A DNA stretch of 64,000 nt from Aromatoleum anaerobium (GTDB taxonomy: Bacteria > Pseudomonadota > Gammaproteobacteria > Burkholderiales > Rhodocyclaceae): positions 1,054,001 to 1,118,000 of the forward strand of contig NZ_WTVG02000040.1 of NCBI RefSeq assembly GCF_012910705.2, read 5' to 3'. Numbering within the stretch: the stretch's first letter is position 1; every line of letters starts with the position of its first letter. A model generated the notes under the pieces. The model did not search any database and was not told the origin of the DNA. It saw only the letters and a list, made by a program, of their open reading frames with translations. The translations under genes and the position numbers were made by a program. Below are positions 1 to 8,382 of this stretch, piece after piece.

Positions 1-124
1 CGTTGCGCTCGACCCGGCACGGTATCCGCTCCCACTCGCTGCGCGGGAAATGCGGGGCGAGCGCGGACACCTGGAAATAGTCTTCGACATCGATCGTCAG
101 CGCGTTCACGATCGCCGTGCTCAT
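1..124 (-). CDS. XrtA-associated polysaccharide deacetylase, N-terminal part
   Basis: Only the first 41 codons are inside the window; the gene runs off the left edge. The start ATG overlaps the wecB stop as ATGA. The visible N terminus reads [15 protein letters not shown] and later RVERN, the opening of the exosortase-A-locus polysaccharide deacetylase family (NodB-like carbohydrate esterase with a DUF3473 tail). The aspartates of TIDVEDYF are expected metal and catalytic residues in this family. The likely role is deacetylation of N-acetylated sugars in the exopolysaccharide made by this locus. Its place directly after wecB in the XrtA operon supports the call. The rest of the catalytic domain cannot be checked here. 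Confidence 0.85.
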   Translation of the reverse strand, partial: MSTAIVNALTIDVEDYFQVSALAPHFPRSEWERIPCRVERN

Positions 125-1275
125 GCCGGCTGCGCCTGTTTTTCATGCGCGTCGAGCCACGCCGCGAGGTGCGCGGCGATACGCTGCGCCGCCCGGCCGT
201 CCCAGTATTCCGGTATGCGCCCGCGCTTGCCCCCGCCCTCGAGAACCGTGTCGACTGCCGCCCGCAGCGCCGCCGGATCGACGCCGACCAGCGTGTTCGT
301 GCCCTGCTCGACGGTGATCGGGCGTTCGGTGTTCTCGCGGATCGTCAGGCACGGCACGCCGAGCGCGGTCGTCTCCTCCTGGATGCCGCCCGAATCAGTC
401 AGCACGACCGTCGCCCCCGCCATCAGGCCGAGCATCTCGAGATAGCCCTGTGGCGGCAGGATGACGAAACCCGGCGCGCCGAGCCGGTCGAGCATGCCGA
501 ACCGTTCGAGGTTGTTGCGCGTGCGCGGATGCAGCGCGATCACCAGCGGCAGGCGCGTGCTGATCTCGCGCAGCGCCTCGATGATCGGCCCGAGCGTTTG
601 CGGATGATCGACGTTCGACGGGCGGTGCAGCGTCACGACGCCGTAGCCGCCGGCGAGCCGTTCCGACGGATACCCCACGGCCCCGAGCAACGCGGCTGGT
701 GGCGCGGCCTTCGGCAGATTGGCGAGCAGGCTGTCGATCATGACGTTGCCGACGAACACCATGCGCTCGGGCGCAATCCCTTCGCGCGCGAGGTTGTCGT
801 GGGCGCTGCGTTCGGTCGTATACAGAAGGTCCGATATCTGGTCCGTCAGGACGCGATTGATCTCTTCCGGCATCCTGCGGTCATGGCTGCGCAGGCCGGA
901 TTCGACGTGCGCCACCGGCACGTGGCGCTTGACCGCGACCAGCGCGCACGCCAGCGTCGAGTTCACGTCGCCGACCACCAGCACTGCACGGGCGCCGTGT
1001 TCGTCGATCACCGGTTCAAAACGCCTCATCACCTCGGCGGTCTGCACCGCATGGCTGGCCGAACCCACTTCGAGGTTCACCTCCGGGTGCGGCAGATCGA
1101 GGTCGGCGAACAGGCGCTCGTTCATCGCGCTGTCGTAGTGCTGGCCGGTATGCACGAGCAGCGTCCGCAGCGGCGGCCGATGCGCCGCGAGGGCGCGGAT
1201 GATCGGCGCCATTTTCATGTAGTTCGGGCGCGCCCCGACGACGCAGATCACCGGCGCCGCCCCTGGCTCAATCAT
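121..1275 (-). CDS. wecB: UDP-N-acetylglucosamine 2-epimerase (non-hydrolysing)
   Basis: 384 residues. Interconverts UDP-GlcNAc and UDP-ManNAc in the cytoplasm, supplying an activated sugar for surface polysaccharide. Family signatures are visible: [15 protein letters not shown] near residues 12-26, HTGQHYD near 42-48, [16 protein letters not shown] in the middle and TDSGGIQEE near the C terminus. The open frame extends upstream to 1479, but the ATG at 1275 follows a good GGAGGA ribosome-binding site and starts the conserved domain, and it overlaps the end of the upstream ATPase gene by only 8 nt. It is embedded in the XrtA exopolysaccharide operon and followed by a deacetylase, so its product probably feeds that polymer rather than enterobacterial common antigen. 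Confidence 0.93.
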   Translation of the reverse strand: MIEPGAAPVICVVGARPNYMKMAPIIRALAAHRPPLRTLLVHTGQHYDSAMNERLFADLDLPHPEVNLEVGSASHAVQTAEVMRRFEPVIDEHGARAVLVVGDVNSTLACALVAVKRHVPVAHVESGLRSHDRRMPEEINRVLTDQISDLLYTTERSAHDNLAREGIAPERMVFVGNVMIDSLLANLPKAAPPAALLGAVGYPSERLAGGYGVVTLHRPSNVDHPQTLGPIIEALREISTRLPLVIALHPRTRNNLERFGMLDRLGAPGFVILPPQGYLEMLGLMAGATVVLTDSGGIQEETTALGVPCLTIRENTERPITVEQGTNTLVGVDPAALRAAVDTVLEGGGKRGRIPEYWDGRAAQRIAAHLAAWLDAHEKQAQPA

Positions 1276-2347
1276 GAGGCGAATCCTCCGTCGTGCCGTC
1301 GCGCCGCACCGCCGCCAGGAGCTGGTTAAGGACGTCGAGAGTGGCCGACAGCGAATGTTCGAGCCCGGCAATGCGCGCCTCGATGCGCTGCACGTCGAAG
1401 CTGGCCGCCATGCCGGCGACCTGCCCGGCCAGCCCGTGGGGAACCACCAGGCGAGCCGGATCGATCGATCCCGGGGCAAAGGCGCCGCCCTGGAACGGAA
1501 CCGGTTTTCCGTTCGTGCCCTTCCGCGGCGCGGGGTCGAACTCTTCCTTCAGTTCGGCGACGATTTCGCGCACGTCTTCACCGGACACTTCGTGACGCTC
1601 GGCGAGGAACGCGGACAGCATCAGCCTGTCGCACAGCGCGTTGATGCGCCGCGGGATGCCGCCGGTGTAGCCATAGATCGCATCGAACGCCGCGGGGGCA
1701 AAAACCGGGTCGCTCTCCCAGCCGACGTGATGCAGGCGATGCTCGATATAGGCGCGCGTCTCCTCAGCGTCCATCGGACCGAGATGATACGAAGCGATCA
1801 CCCGCTGCCGCAGCTGCTGCATCTGCGGACTCTGCATGACCTCCCTGAACTCGGGCTGGCCGACGAGGAAGCTCTGCAACAGCGCGTGATCTTCGAGCTG
1901 GAAGTTCGACAGCATGCGAAGTTCCTCGACCGCTTCCTCGTAGAGGTTCTGCGCCTCATCGACGATCAGCAGCGCCCGCTTGCCGGCGGCGGCGAGCGAC
2001 ACGAAATAGGTTTCGAGCGCGAGCAGCAGGCCGGCCTTGTCGAGACCCCGGCTGGGCACGCCAAACGCCACCGCGACCATGCGCAGGATGTCGTTCTGAT
2101 CGACCTGCGTGCTGACCAGGTTCGCGGCGATGACCTTGCCCGGATCGAGACGTTCGAGCAGGCTGCGCACCAGCGTCGTCTTGCCGGCGCCGATTTCACC
2201 CGTCACGACGATGAACCCCTCGTTCTGGTGCAGCCCGTATTCGAGATACGCCATCGCCCGTCGATGACCCCGGCTGCCATAAAAAAAAGCTGGATCGGGA
2301 TTGAGCTGAAAGGGTTTTGCGCGGAGCTTGAAATACGATTCGTACAT
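1268..2347 (-). CDS. XrtA/PEP-CTERM locus-associated ATPase
   Basis: 359 residues, an AAA-type ATPase of the PEP-CTERM-locus secretion ATPase subfamily, related to ExeA/GspA. It opens with MYESYFKLRAKPFQLNPDP, typical of that subfamily. The Walker A motif GEIGAGKT is at residues 50-57 and Walker B LLIVDEAQ at about 126-133, followed by an AAA lid with YTGGIPRRINALCDR. The Pro/Gly-rich region after about residue 280 looks like a linker, and the C terminus may form a coiled coil. No membrane segment is seen. It probably energises assembly or secretion of the exopolysaccharide, but no exact reaction is established. It lies 11 nt after the outer-membrane protein gene and overlaps wecB by 8 nt. 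Confidence 0.9.
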   Translation of the reverse strand: MYESYFKLRAKPFQLNPDPAFFYGSRGHRRAMAYLEYGLHQNEGFIVVTGEIGAGKTTLVRSLLERLDPGKVIAANLVSTQVDQNDILRMVAVAFGVPSRGLDKAGLLLALETYFVSLAAAGKRALLIVDEAQNLYEEAVEELRMLSNFQLEDHALLQSFLVGQPEFREVMQSPQMQQLRQRVIASYHLGPMDAEETRAYIEHRLHHVGWESDPVFAPAAFDAIYGYTGGIPRRINALCDRLMLSAFLAERHEVSGEDVREIVAELKEEFDPAPRKGTNGKPVPFQGGAFAPGSIDPARLVVPHGLAGQVAGMAASFDVQRIEARIAGLEHSLSATLDVLNQLLAAVRRDGTTEDSPHD

Positions 2348-2358
2348 TCGACCCCCGG

Positions 2359-3900
2359 TCAGAACTGCATGCCGATATTGGCAGTGAGTACGTTTTCGGT
2401 GAAGTCGGACGCCCCGTCCGCTTGCTGGAAACGGTACGTCAATCCGCCCGTCGTGTCCGGGCCCAGCCGGGTGCTGATTCCGACGGACAGCAGGTTGCGG
2501 TTCGTGTGCGCACGGGACGGCCCGGAACCGCTGGAGCGGGAACGCACGAAGCTCGCGTTCATCGTCGCCAGGGGAGACAGGCTGTGGCTCAGCGCCACCG
2601 TGCCCGACTCCGTGCTGACGGTATCAAAGGAGGAGAGATCATCGCGGGGATCGCTGACGAGCGGGCTCCCCAGGCGGGAACGCTCGGAGCTTTGCAGCGC
2701 GAACGTCAGCACGTTGCGTACGCCGCGCAGAGACACGCTGGCGCGCAGGACACGGGCCAGGAAGAAATTGTTGGTCACGAACGCGTCGCGCACGCCGGGC
2801 GCCGGGTAACCGAGTTGCTGGCGGACGAACGCCTCCCGGTCGAACGGGTCCGGTATTTCGCCCGCCAATGCGTCAAAGAGGCTTCTGAACGCCGGATCGT
2901 CGAAAACGCTTCCGGTGGTCTGCAGCGACGACGAGATGTCGCGCGAAAACGATACATTCCACACCGACAACGCCTGCCGATGACTGACGCTCAGATTGTA
3001 GCCCCGACCGAAGATACGGTTCTCGGTGGCACCCGAAACGACGGTCCGGTCCGTCGGATACCAGTCGAACCCCATGCCGGTGATGTCGTCGCTCTCGCCG
3101 GAGCGGACCGAGTAATCGTTCGACTCATGGCCAACAATGCCGCGCAGGCGCAGTTGGGGTGTGACCGAAAAAAGCAGCGAGGCCCGCGCGGTTTCCTCGC
3201 TCACCTCATTATTCGCCGCGTCATCGTAGCTGCTGTCGGTACGGGAGTAATCCAGCGCCCAGCCCACGCGGCCGAACGCCAGCGGATTGCTGAGCTGGCC
3301 GCGCCAGTCTCCGACCGTGCGCCGGACTGTCGCACCGCCGCCATCGAACCAGCGAAACGCATAACTGACAACCCCCTGGGTCTCGCTGCCCAGCCTGAAA
3401 TGCAGGCGGGGGCCGATCGAAAACAGGCGTGTCTCGTTGGCGCTGTCGGTCCCGAGAAAGTCTTCCGACGCGCGACCAGTCAACCCCGAGCGGTTGTTGC
3501 GGCTGATCGTTGCACCCATGTCGACGAAAAACGTCCGTTCGACCGCTTCGATCTGCCCAAGCCCCTGCAGCGCGACGAAAGTCGCGTTGCGATCACTGTC
3601 GCTCGCGTGCGCGGTGTTGCGCAGCCGGGCATTGAGGTTTCCGCTGATACGACCACGATCGCGCGAAATGACAATGGCGGGCGACACCTCCCCGATCCAG
3701 TCGGCTTTCTTCTCCCCGGAGGCACTGGAATTGTCGGTAAAGGTCAATCGGGCGTCGACAGATGGCCTGACCGTGACGGTTTGCGCAGTCGCATTGGCGA
3801 ACACAACCATCGCGCCGACAAGCGCCAGTGCCTTCGCGCTTCCCGCCCCGCAAACGCGCGGGTCGCGATCAGGCCGCCGCGTCCGTCCGGGAACCGGCAT
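2359..3900 (-). CDS. PEP-CTERM system outer-membrane protein, TIGR03016-like
   Basis: 513 residues. The N terminus has an arginine-rich n-region, a hydrophobic stretch ALALVGAMVVFANATAQ and a plausible signal-peptidase cut after ATA. The mature part alternates polar and aromatic residues and ends in phenylalanine (NIGMQF), as outer-membrane beta-barrels do. It matches in character the uncharacterised TIGR03016 family found in exosortase-A polysaccharide loci. The role is unproven; an outer-membrane partner in export is the likely guess. The frame is open to 4122, but the ATG at 3900 gives the signal peptide, and the upstream part is only the overlap with the tyrosine kinase gene, with which it shares 32 nt. 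Confidence 0.8.
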   Translation of the reverse strand: MPVPGRTRRPDRDPRVCGAGSAKALALVGAMVVFANATAQTVTVRPSVDARLTFTDNSSASGEKKADWIGEVSPAIVISRDRGRISGNLNARLRNTAHASDSDRNATFVALQGLGQIEAVERTFFVDMGATISRNNRSGLTGRASEDFLGTDSANETRLFSIGPRLHFRLGSETQGVVSYAFRWFDGGGATVRRTVGDWRGQLSNPLAFGRVGWALDYSRTDSSYDDAANNEVSEETARASLLFSVTPQLRLRGIVGHESNDYSVRSGESDDITGMGFDWYPTDRTVVSGATENRIFGRGYNLSVSHRQALSVWNVSFSRDISSSLQTTGSVFDDPAFRSLFDALAGEIPDPFDREAFVRQQLGYPAPGVRDAFVTNNFFLARVLRASVSLRGVRNVLTFALQSSERSRLGSPLVSDPRDDLSSFDTVSTESGTVALSHSLSPLATMNASFVRSRSSGSGPSRAHTNRNLLSVGISTRLGPDTTGGLTYRFQQADGASDFTENVLTANIGMQF

Positions 3901-4864
3901 CCTGTCCTTCCGATCGATAACCTCCACCGTAACCATAACCATAGCCGTAACCGTATCCATATCCGTAAAGGCTGCCACGTCCGCCTGCGTCCGCCTTGTT
4001 GAGCACCAGGAGCTTGACCGGGCAGGCTTCGATCGTCGACAGCGCGTGCTGGACGGCACCATGGGTCGTCCGCTCGGATTCGACGACCACCACGACCTGC
4101 CCCATGTGGGTCGCAAGCACACGCGCCTCGGTGGTTGCCAGCAGCGGCGGGGAATCGAACACGATGATCCGTTCCGCGTAACGGCTGGCCATCTCCTCGA
4201 GCAGGCGGTTCATCGCATCCGAAGCGATCAGTTCGGTTGCCCGCTGATGAACCATTCCGGCGGGGAGAATCGAAAGCTTCTCGACATTGGTTCGCAGCAG
4301 GACTTCGGAAAGATCTCCGACGTCGCCAACCAGCACGTCCATGAGACCTTTCCTGGGCGGCAGGCCAAGGCGCGAAAGTATCGCCGGTCGAGAAAAATCG
4401 GCATCGACAAGCAGGACCGTGTGGTCAAGCTCCATCGCGATGCTCATCGCCAGATTGATCGCGGTAAACGATTTGCCTTCGCCGGGCAGCGCACTGGTGA
4501 TCATGATCAGGTTGCCATTGACCACCGCCGCTGCACCCTTGCCCTGCGCATTGTGAATCAGCGGGCGCTTGATCACCCGGTATTCCTCGGCGATCACCGA
4601 GCGCGGCTGGTTCGGCGTGACGAGTCCGAGCTGGGTCAGGCGGTCCAGATCGAGTTCGATGCTGGCAGCGTGTGCAGCGACCCACTGCGCCTCCGCTGCA
4701 CGTTCGCTCCGCGCGGAGCGCGCAAGCAATGCGCCTGATGCCGCAGCGCTGGACTCCGCCGGCTTTTCGGCTCCGCCGGCGTTGTCGGCCTCCCGCTCCG
4801 GCGCTTGCGCATCGGCGCGCTGCAACTGGCTGAGCCGTTCCACGGCTTTTTCGATGAGACTCAT
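3869..4864 (-). CDS. XrtA-associated bacterial tyrosine autokinase
   Basis: 331 residues, the separate cytoplasmic kinase half of a Wzc-type system. It carries Walker A SALPGEGKS at residues 124-132, Walker A' LLVDADFSRP at 151-160 and Walker B IIVFDSPPLL at 233-242, the three motifs of BY-kinases. The C-terminal tail has a run of Gly-Tyr dipeptides (about residues 300-316), the expected autophosphorylation cluster. Phosphorylation of such tails normally tunes polymer export or length through the cognate Wzz-like protein, which is encoded 13 nt upstream. The N-terminal 60 residues are Ala/Glu-rich and probably a flexible linker. The start is supported by MSLIEKAVERLSQLQ, usual for this family. 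Confidence 0.92.
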   Translation of the reverse strand: MSLIEKAVERLSQLQRADAQAPEREADNAGGAEKPAESSAAASGALLARSARSERAAEAQWVAAHAASIELDLDRLTQLGLVTPNQPRSVIAEEYRVIKRPLIHNAQGKGAAAVVNGNLIMITSALPGEGKSFTAINLAMSIAMELDHTVLLVDADFSRPAILSRLGLPPRKGLMDVLVGDVGDLSEVLLRTNVEKLSILPAGMVHQRATELIASDAMNRLLEEMASRYAERIIVFDSPPLLATTEARVLATHMGQVVVVVESERTTHGAVQHALSTIEACPVKLLVLNKADAGGRGSLYGYGYGYGYGYGYGGGYRSEGQDAGSRTDAAA

Positions 4865-4877
4865 GGTTTGATCTCTC

Positions 4878-6422
4878 CTAGCCCTGCAGCAACTGCACCA
4901 TTGCCGTCATTCCGGCAACCGCCATGACGAACCCGGTAACACCTCCGCCAAACGCCAGCAGGCCACGCCGCCTTCTTCTTTCGAACACCGGGTCGGCCAG
5001 CAGCGAAACCGCCCCGAGCACCGGCAAGCCGGTGATTTCCCGCAGCGAACGCACATCGCCGAAGGCCGGGCGAAGCTGCGAGAGCAGGAAAGTCAATGCG
5101 ATGCCGGCCACCAGCCCGACCAACCCGGCAAGCGGCATCAGCAGGGCGCGGTTAGGTGCCGCGGGCTTGTTCGGCAGGCTCGGCGGATCGATCACCCGGA
5201 ACTCGGTAATCCCGCCCTGGGCGGTCATTTCCACCGACATATTGGCCGACTCGCGGCGCGTCACCAGCGATTCGTAGTTGCGCTTATGCACTTCGTAATC
5301 GCGGTTCAACTGCGTCTGCTCGGCTTCGATCTTCGGCAGGAGTTCGGCCGACGAGCGCAACTGCGCGAGCCGCGAGCCGAATTCGGCCACCCGCGCCGCC
5401 AGCGATGCGACCCGCGCCTCGGCCTCGGCGAGCGAAATCTTCATCTGCTGGACGACGGGGTTCGCAGTCGGGGCCCACGGTGCGCCCGCGTCGGCCTTCT
5501 TCATCGCTTCGACTTCCTTCTGTTTCTGCTCCTCGAGCTGCGCAATCACGCGCCGTGCGCCGACTACGTCGGGATGTTCGTCGGTGTAGCGCAACAGCAG
5601 GCCGTCGAGGTTCTTCTTCAGCAAGTCGATCCGCCCGTCGATCTCGGGCAACGAGACCGGCGACGAGTTGGCCGGCGGCTCCAGCAGCACGGGGTCCTCG
5701 CCGGCCAACTGGCGCTTGAGCGAATCGCGGGAATTCTCCGCTTCCTTGAGTTCAAGTTCCGCCTGTCGCAGTTGCGCGGACAATTCCGTCATCTGTGAAA
5801 CGTAGTCGCGCCCGCCGTCCCCAAGGAGCGCCATGTTGCGCAGGCGAAAGTCCTTCAGGCGGTTTTCCGCTTCGGTGAGCTTTTGCTCATAACTGGCGAT
5901 CTGCTCGTCGATGAAGCGCCGCGCCGAGGTGGAATCCTGCCGCTTCCCCACCAGCCCCGACTCCACGAACAGCGACACCAGCGCCTGGACGATGCGCTGG
6001 GCGCGCTCGGGGTGAACGTCCTGGTAGGCCAGCGTAAACAGGTTGTCCCGGCCTGCCCCCAGAATCTGCAGCCCCCCGGTAAGCTCGGCGATGAGCGCCT
6101 CACGCTCACCGGGAGTGCGTGCAGCCAGATCGAGGTCGGCCATCGTGATGAGTTTTTCCACGTTCGGGCGCGTGATCAGTGTGCGGCTCAAAATCGCGAT
6201 CTGCTGGTTGGTGTTCGGCTGAACCGCGAGGCCCGACATCAACGGGCGCAGCACCGACTGCGTGTCGACGTAAATGCGCGCCGTGGATTCGTAACGATCG
6301 GGCATCGAATAGACCGCAAAGCCTCCCGCAATCCCGGCGATCCACGCAAATGCGAGCCCCCACCAGCGGAAACGCCACATTCCGCGCAGGTACCCGACCA
6401 TCTGAGAAAAGAGTTCTTCCAT
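4878..6422 (-). CDS. XrtA-associated chain-length determinant (Wzz-like)
   Basis: 514 residues, inner-membrane polysaccharide co-polymerase. There is one membrane segment at about residues 18-40, a large periplasmic domain with long coiled-coil stretches between about 170 and 400, the Pro-rich PPSLPNKPAAPNR element before the second membrane segment at about 428-452, and a further hydrophobic C-terminal segment (from about 488). It has no kinase domain; the kinase is the separate gene 13 nt downstream. Together the two should act like Wzc, setting chain length and gating export. The N terminus MEELFSQMVGYLRGMWRFRWW is family-like. It lies between the outer-membrane export gene and the kinase. 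Confidence 0.92.
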   Translation of the reverse strand: MEELFSQMVGYLRGMWRFRWWGLAFAWIAGIAGGFAVYSMPDRYESTARIYVDTQSVLRPLMSGLAVQPNTNQQIAILSRTLITRPNVEKLITMADLDLAARTPGEREALIAELTGGLQILGAGRDNLFTLAYQDVHPERAQRIVQALVSLFVESGLVGKRQDSTSARRFIDEQIASYEQKLTEAENRLKDFRLRNMALLGDGGRDYVSQMTELSAQLRQAELELKEAENSRDSLKRQLAGEDPVLLEPPANSSPVSLPEIDGRIDLLKKNLDGLLLRYTDEHPDVVGARRVIAQLEEQKQKEVEAMKKADAGAPWAPTANPVVQQMKISLAEAEARVASLAARVAEFGSRLAQLRSSAELLPKIEAEQTQLNRDYEVHKRNYESLVTRRESANMSVEMTAQGGITEFRVIDPPSLPNKPAAPNRALLMPLAGLVGLVAGIALTFLLSQLRPAFGDVRSLREITGLPVLGAVSLLADPVFERRRRRGLLAFGGGVTGFVMAVAGMTAMVQLLQG

Positions 6423-6500
6423 GAGCGCCCCCGTCCCTTGTTACCGTCCGAATCGATGTGTCCTGCCGTGTTGCGCAGGCACACAGCTCAAATCAGGGAA

Positions 6501-7136
6501 TCAGAACCAGCTCTGGGGAATGATCAGCACGTCACCCGGCCGCATTTCGACGTTCGCGGACACGTCGCCTCGCTTGATCAGATCCTCGATGCGAACGCTG
6601 TACTGCTTGTTTCCTTCACCGGTACGGAGAATCGACGCGCCGTTGCCGTCGGCAAACTCGGTGATGCCCCCCACCGCAATCATCACGTCGAGCAGCGTCA
6701 TCTTCTGCACGTAGGGCAGAGTCTGCGGCGTTGTCGCCTCGCCGACCACGCGGATCTGTTCGCTGTAGGGGCCGACAAAACCGGTCACGATCACGGTTAC
6801 GACCGGCTCGCGAATGAACTTCGCGAGCGCCTGCTCGATATCGCGCGCCAGCGTCGAGGAGTCCTTCCCGAGCGCGGGCAGGTCTTCGACGAGCGGCGTC
6901 GTGATCTTGCCGTCGGGCCGCACCGGCACCGCCATCGACAACTCGGGGTTTCGCCAGACGACGACATTCACGTTGTCGCCCGGCCCGATCACGTAGTTGT
7001 ATGCAGCATCCGACGCGACCGCCGGAGCAGGTGGAAACGAGGACGTCGCGCACCCCGACAACAGCCCCGCTGCAACCGTGAACCCAAGGAACTTGCGGAC
7101 ACTGTCCCCCGCCATCGATGCACTCTCTACCATCAT
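6501..7136 (-). CDS. XrtA-associated polysaccharide export lipoprotein (Wza-like)
   Basis: 211 residues, first gene of the minus-strand XrtA operon. It has a lipoprotein signal peptide with lipobox LLSGC near residues 25-29, then a poly-export domain (YVIGPGDNVNVVVWRNPELS) and a SLBB-like domain (IRVVGEATTPQTLPYVQ...MTLLDVMIAVGGITEFADG). The product should be an outer-membrane lipoprotein forming the export channel together with the Wzz-like protein downstream. ATG 7136 sits behind an AGGGGAG site at suitable distance; a second ATG at 7115 also gives an intact signal peptide. It is much shorter than Wza, as usual for this subfamily. Confidence 0.92.
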   Translation of the reverse strand: MMVESASMAGDSVRKFLGFTVAAGLLSGCATSSFPPAPAVASDAAYNYVIGPGDNVNVVVWRNPELSMAVPVRPDGKITTPLVEDLPALGKDSSTLARDIEQALAKFIREPVVTVIVTGFVGPYSEQIRVVGEATTPQTLPYVQKMTLLDVMIAVGGITEFADGNGASILRTGEGNKQYSVRIEDLIKRGDVSANVEMRPGDVLIIPQSWF

Positions 7137-7358
7137 CTATGCTCCCCTTCTGGATCGGCGCCCATCATGCCCCGAGCAAACTTCCTTCATGCTACGAATC
7201 GTAACCCCTTATGCCGCAGGAAAAAATACACAACCGCTTACAGTGTCCCTAATCCCCTGCCGGTAGAGTTCGGCGCGCGGCCTGAAACGGATCGCGCTCT
7301 TCTTGCCCCCGAATTCGTCCGGGCGGTTTTCTCCTCCAACGACGAGGCGCGAACACAA
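7137..7358. promoter_or_regulatory. Divergent promoter region of the XrtA locus
   Basis: Spacer between the export gene (minus) and the acyl amino acid synthase (plus), so it must hold both promoters. An 11-bp palindrome TACGAATCGTA (5+1+5) lies at 7193-7203 and could be an operator. I could not make out a convincing sigma-54 -24/-12 pair, which some PEP-CTERM loci use. Confidence 0.35.
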
Positions 7359-8129
7359 ATGACAGAATCAGCTTACCACGCCGAGGGCATTAAAAAAGCG
7401 AAGCAATCCCGCTTGAAACCGTCGCTTTCAATCGTCGACGACAGGTTCGGCGCGATCGACCCGGGCTTCGCGATCACGCGCGATGGATATCACGTTCGAA
7501 TTGTCCATGACGACATGGACGGCATGCACGGCAAAATCAGCAAGCTCATCCAGCGAATGTATTCATGGCGCGGGCTTGCGACGGATCAGCCGGCGAAGCT
7601 GTCGAAACACGCCGGCCAGACAACGCTGGCGGCTTGCAAGGGAGACCTTCTTTTCGGCACCTTGACGGTGGGCATCGATTCGCCCCGCGGCTTACTTGCC
7701 GACACACTTTACCAGGGCGAGATCGACGAGGCGCGCAGCAATGGCGCACGGGTATGCGAAGTGACCCGGCTGGCAATGGACCCGTCGCACAGTTCGCCGG
7801 AAGTGCTGGCGTCGGTTTTTCACCTCGCCTTCATGATCACGCGCCTCGTGCATCGCATGACGGATCTCTTTGTCGAGGTGCATCCCCGGCATACGGTTTT
7901 CTACAATCGCATGATGGGCTACGAGGTCGCGGGGCCGGAACGCATCTGCCCGCGCGTCGGCGCCCCCGCAGTGCTGATGCGGCTTTCACTCGAACACGCG
8001 GAACGCGAAATCCGGCGCATCGGCGGAAACGAGTCGGCGCGGGACCGCAGCCTCTACCGCTTGTTCTTCTCGCCCGCCGAACAAGACAGGATGCTGCGCG
8101 ACCTGCAAGGTCTGCGCTTCGCAGTCTGA
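7359..8129 (+). CDS. PEP-CTERM/exosortase system N-acyl amino acid synthase
   Basis: 256 residues, a GNAT-fold protein like FeeM and the exosortase-system acyltransferases (autoinducer-synthase-like). Visible family features are the central RVCEVTRLAMDP strand, VEVHPRHTVFYNRMMGYE and the final region with FFSPAEQDRML. By family it joins a long acyl chain, probably from acyl carrier protein, to an amino acid; the substrate cannot be read from the sequence. It is transcribed away from the XrtA operon across a 222-nt shared spacer, matching the usual genomic company of this family. There is no signal peptide, so it is cytoplasmic. The ATG at 7359 is chosen because the upstream extension is not conserved-looking. 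Confidence 0.85.
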   Translation: MTESAYHAEGIKKAKQSRLKPSLSIVDDRFGAIDPGFAITRDGYHVRIVHDDMDGMHGKISKLIQRMYSWRGLATDQPAKLSKHAGQTTLAACKGDLLFGTLTVGIDSPRGLLADTLYQGEIDEARSNGARVCEVTRLAMDPSHSSPEVLASVFHLAFMITRLVHRMTDLFVEVHPRHTVFYNRMMGYEVAGPERICPRVGAPAVLMRLSLEHAEREIRRIGGNESARDRSLYRLFFSPAEQDRMLRDLQGLRFAV

Positions 8130-8339
8130 ATCGACGGCGCCACATCGGGCGCCAGTCAGAATCGGTCCTCCACGTTTATTGTTCCTGACCAGCGGGACGA
8201 TCTCGCGGACGAATTCCGGCAAAGCTTCACACGATTCTCCGCAGCGTCATGGCGGCCGCAGTCGCCTCATGACGGTACAGGTCAGTCGTCCTCGCATGCG
8301 CAACGAGCGCATTCTTTCGGGGGTAAGCAGAAAAGAAAA

Positions 8340-8357
8340 CGGGCGCCGAAGCGCCCG
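8340..8357 (-). terminator. Rho-independent terminator of the porin gene
   Basis: A 7-bp GC stem (CGGGCGC/GCGCCCG) with a CGAA/TTCG tetraloop. On the minus strand it is followed by TTTTCTTTTC. It lies 26 nt after the porin stop codon, so it ends the porin transcript. Confidence 0.85.
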
Positions 8358-8382
8358 CGGGTTTCGAATCGTCAGGAGACGA

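Noticed and set aside
8136-8153. GGCGCC hairpin after the acyl amino acid synthase as a terminator
   Set aside because: Only a 6-bp stem with no T-run on the plus strand, so not convincing.
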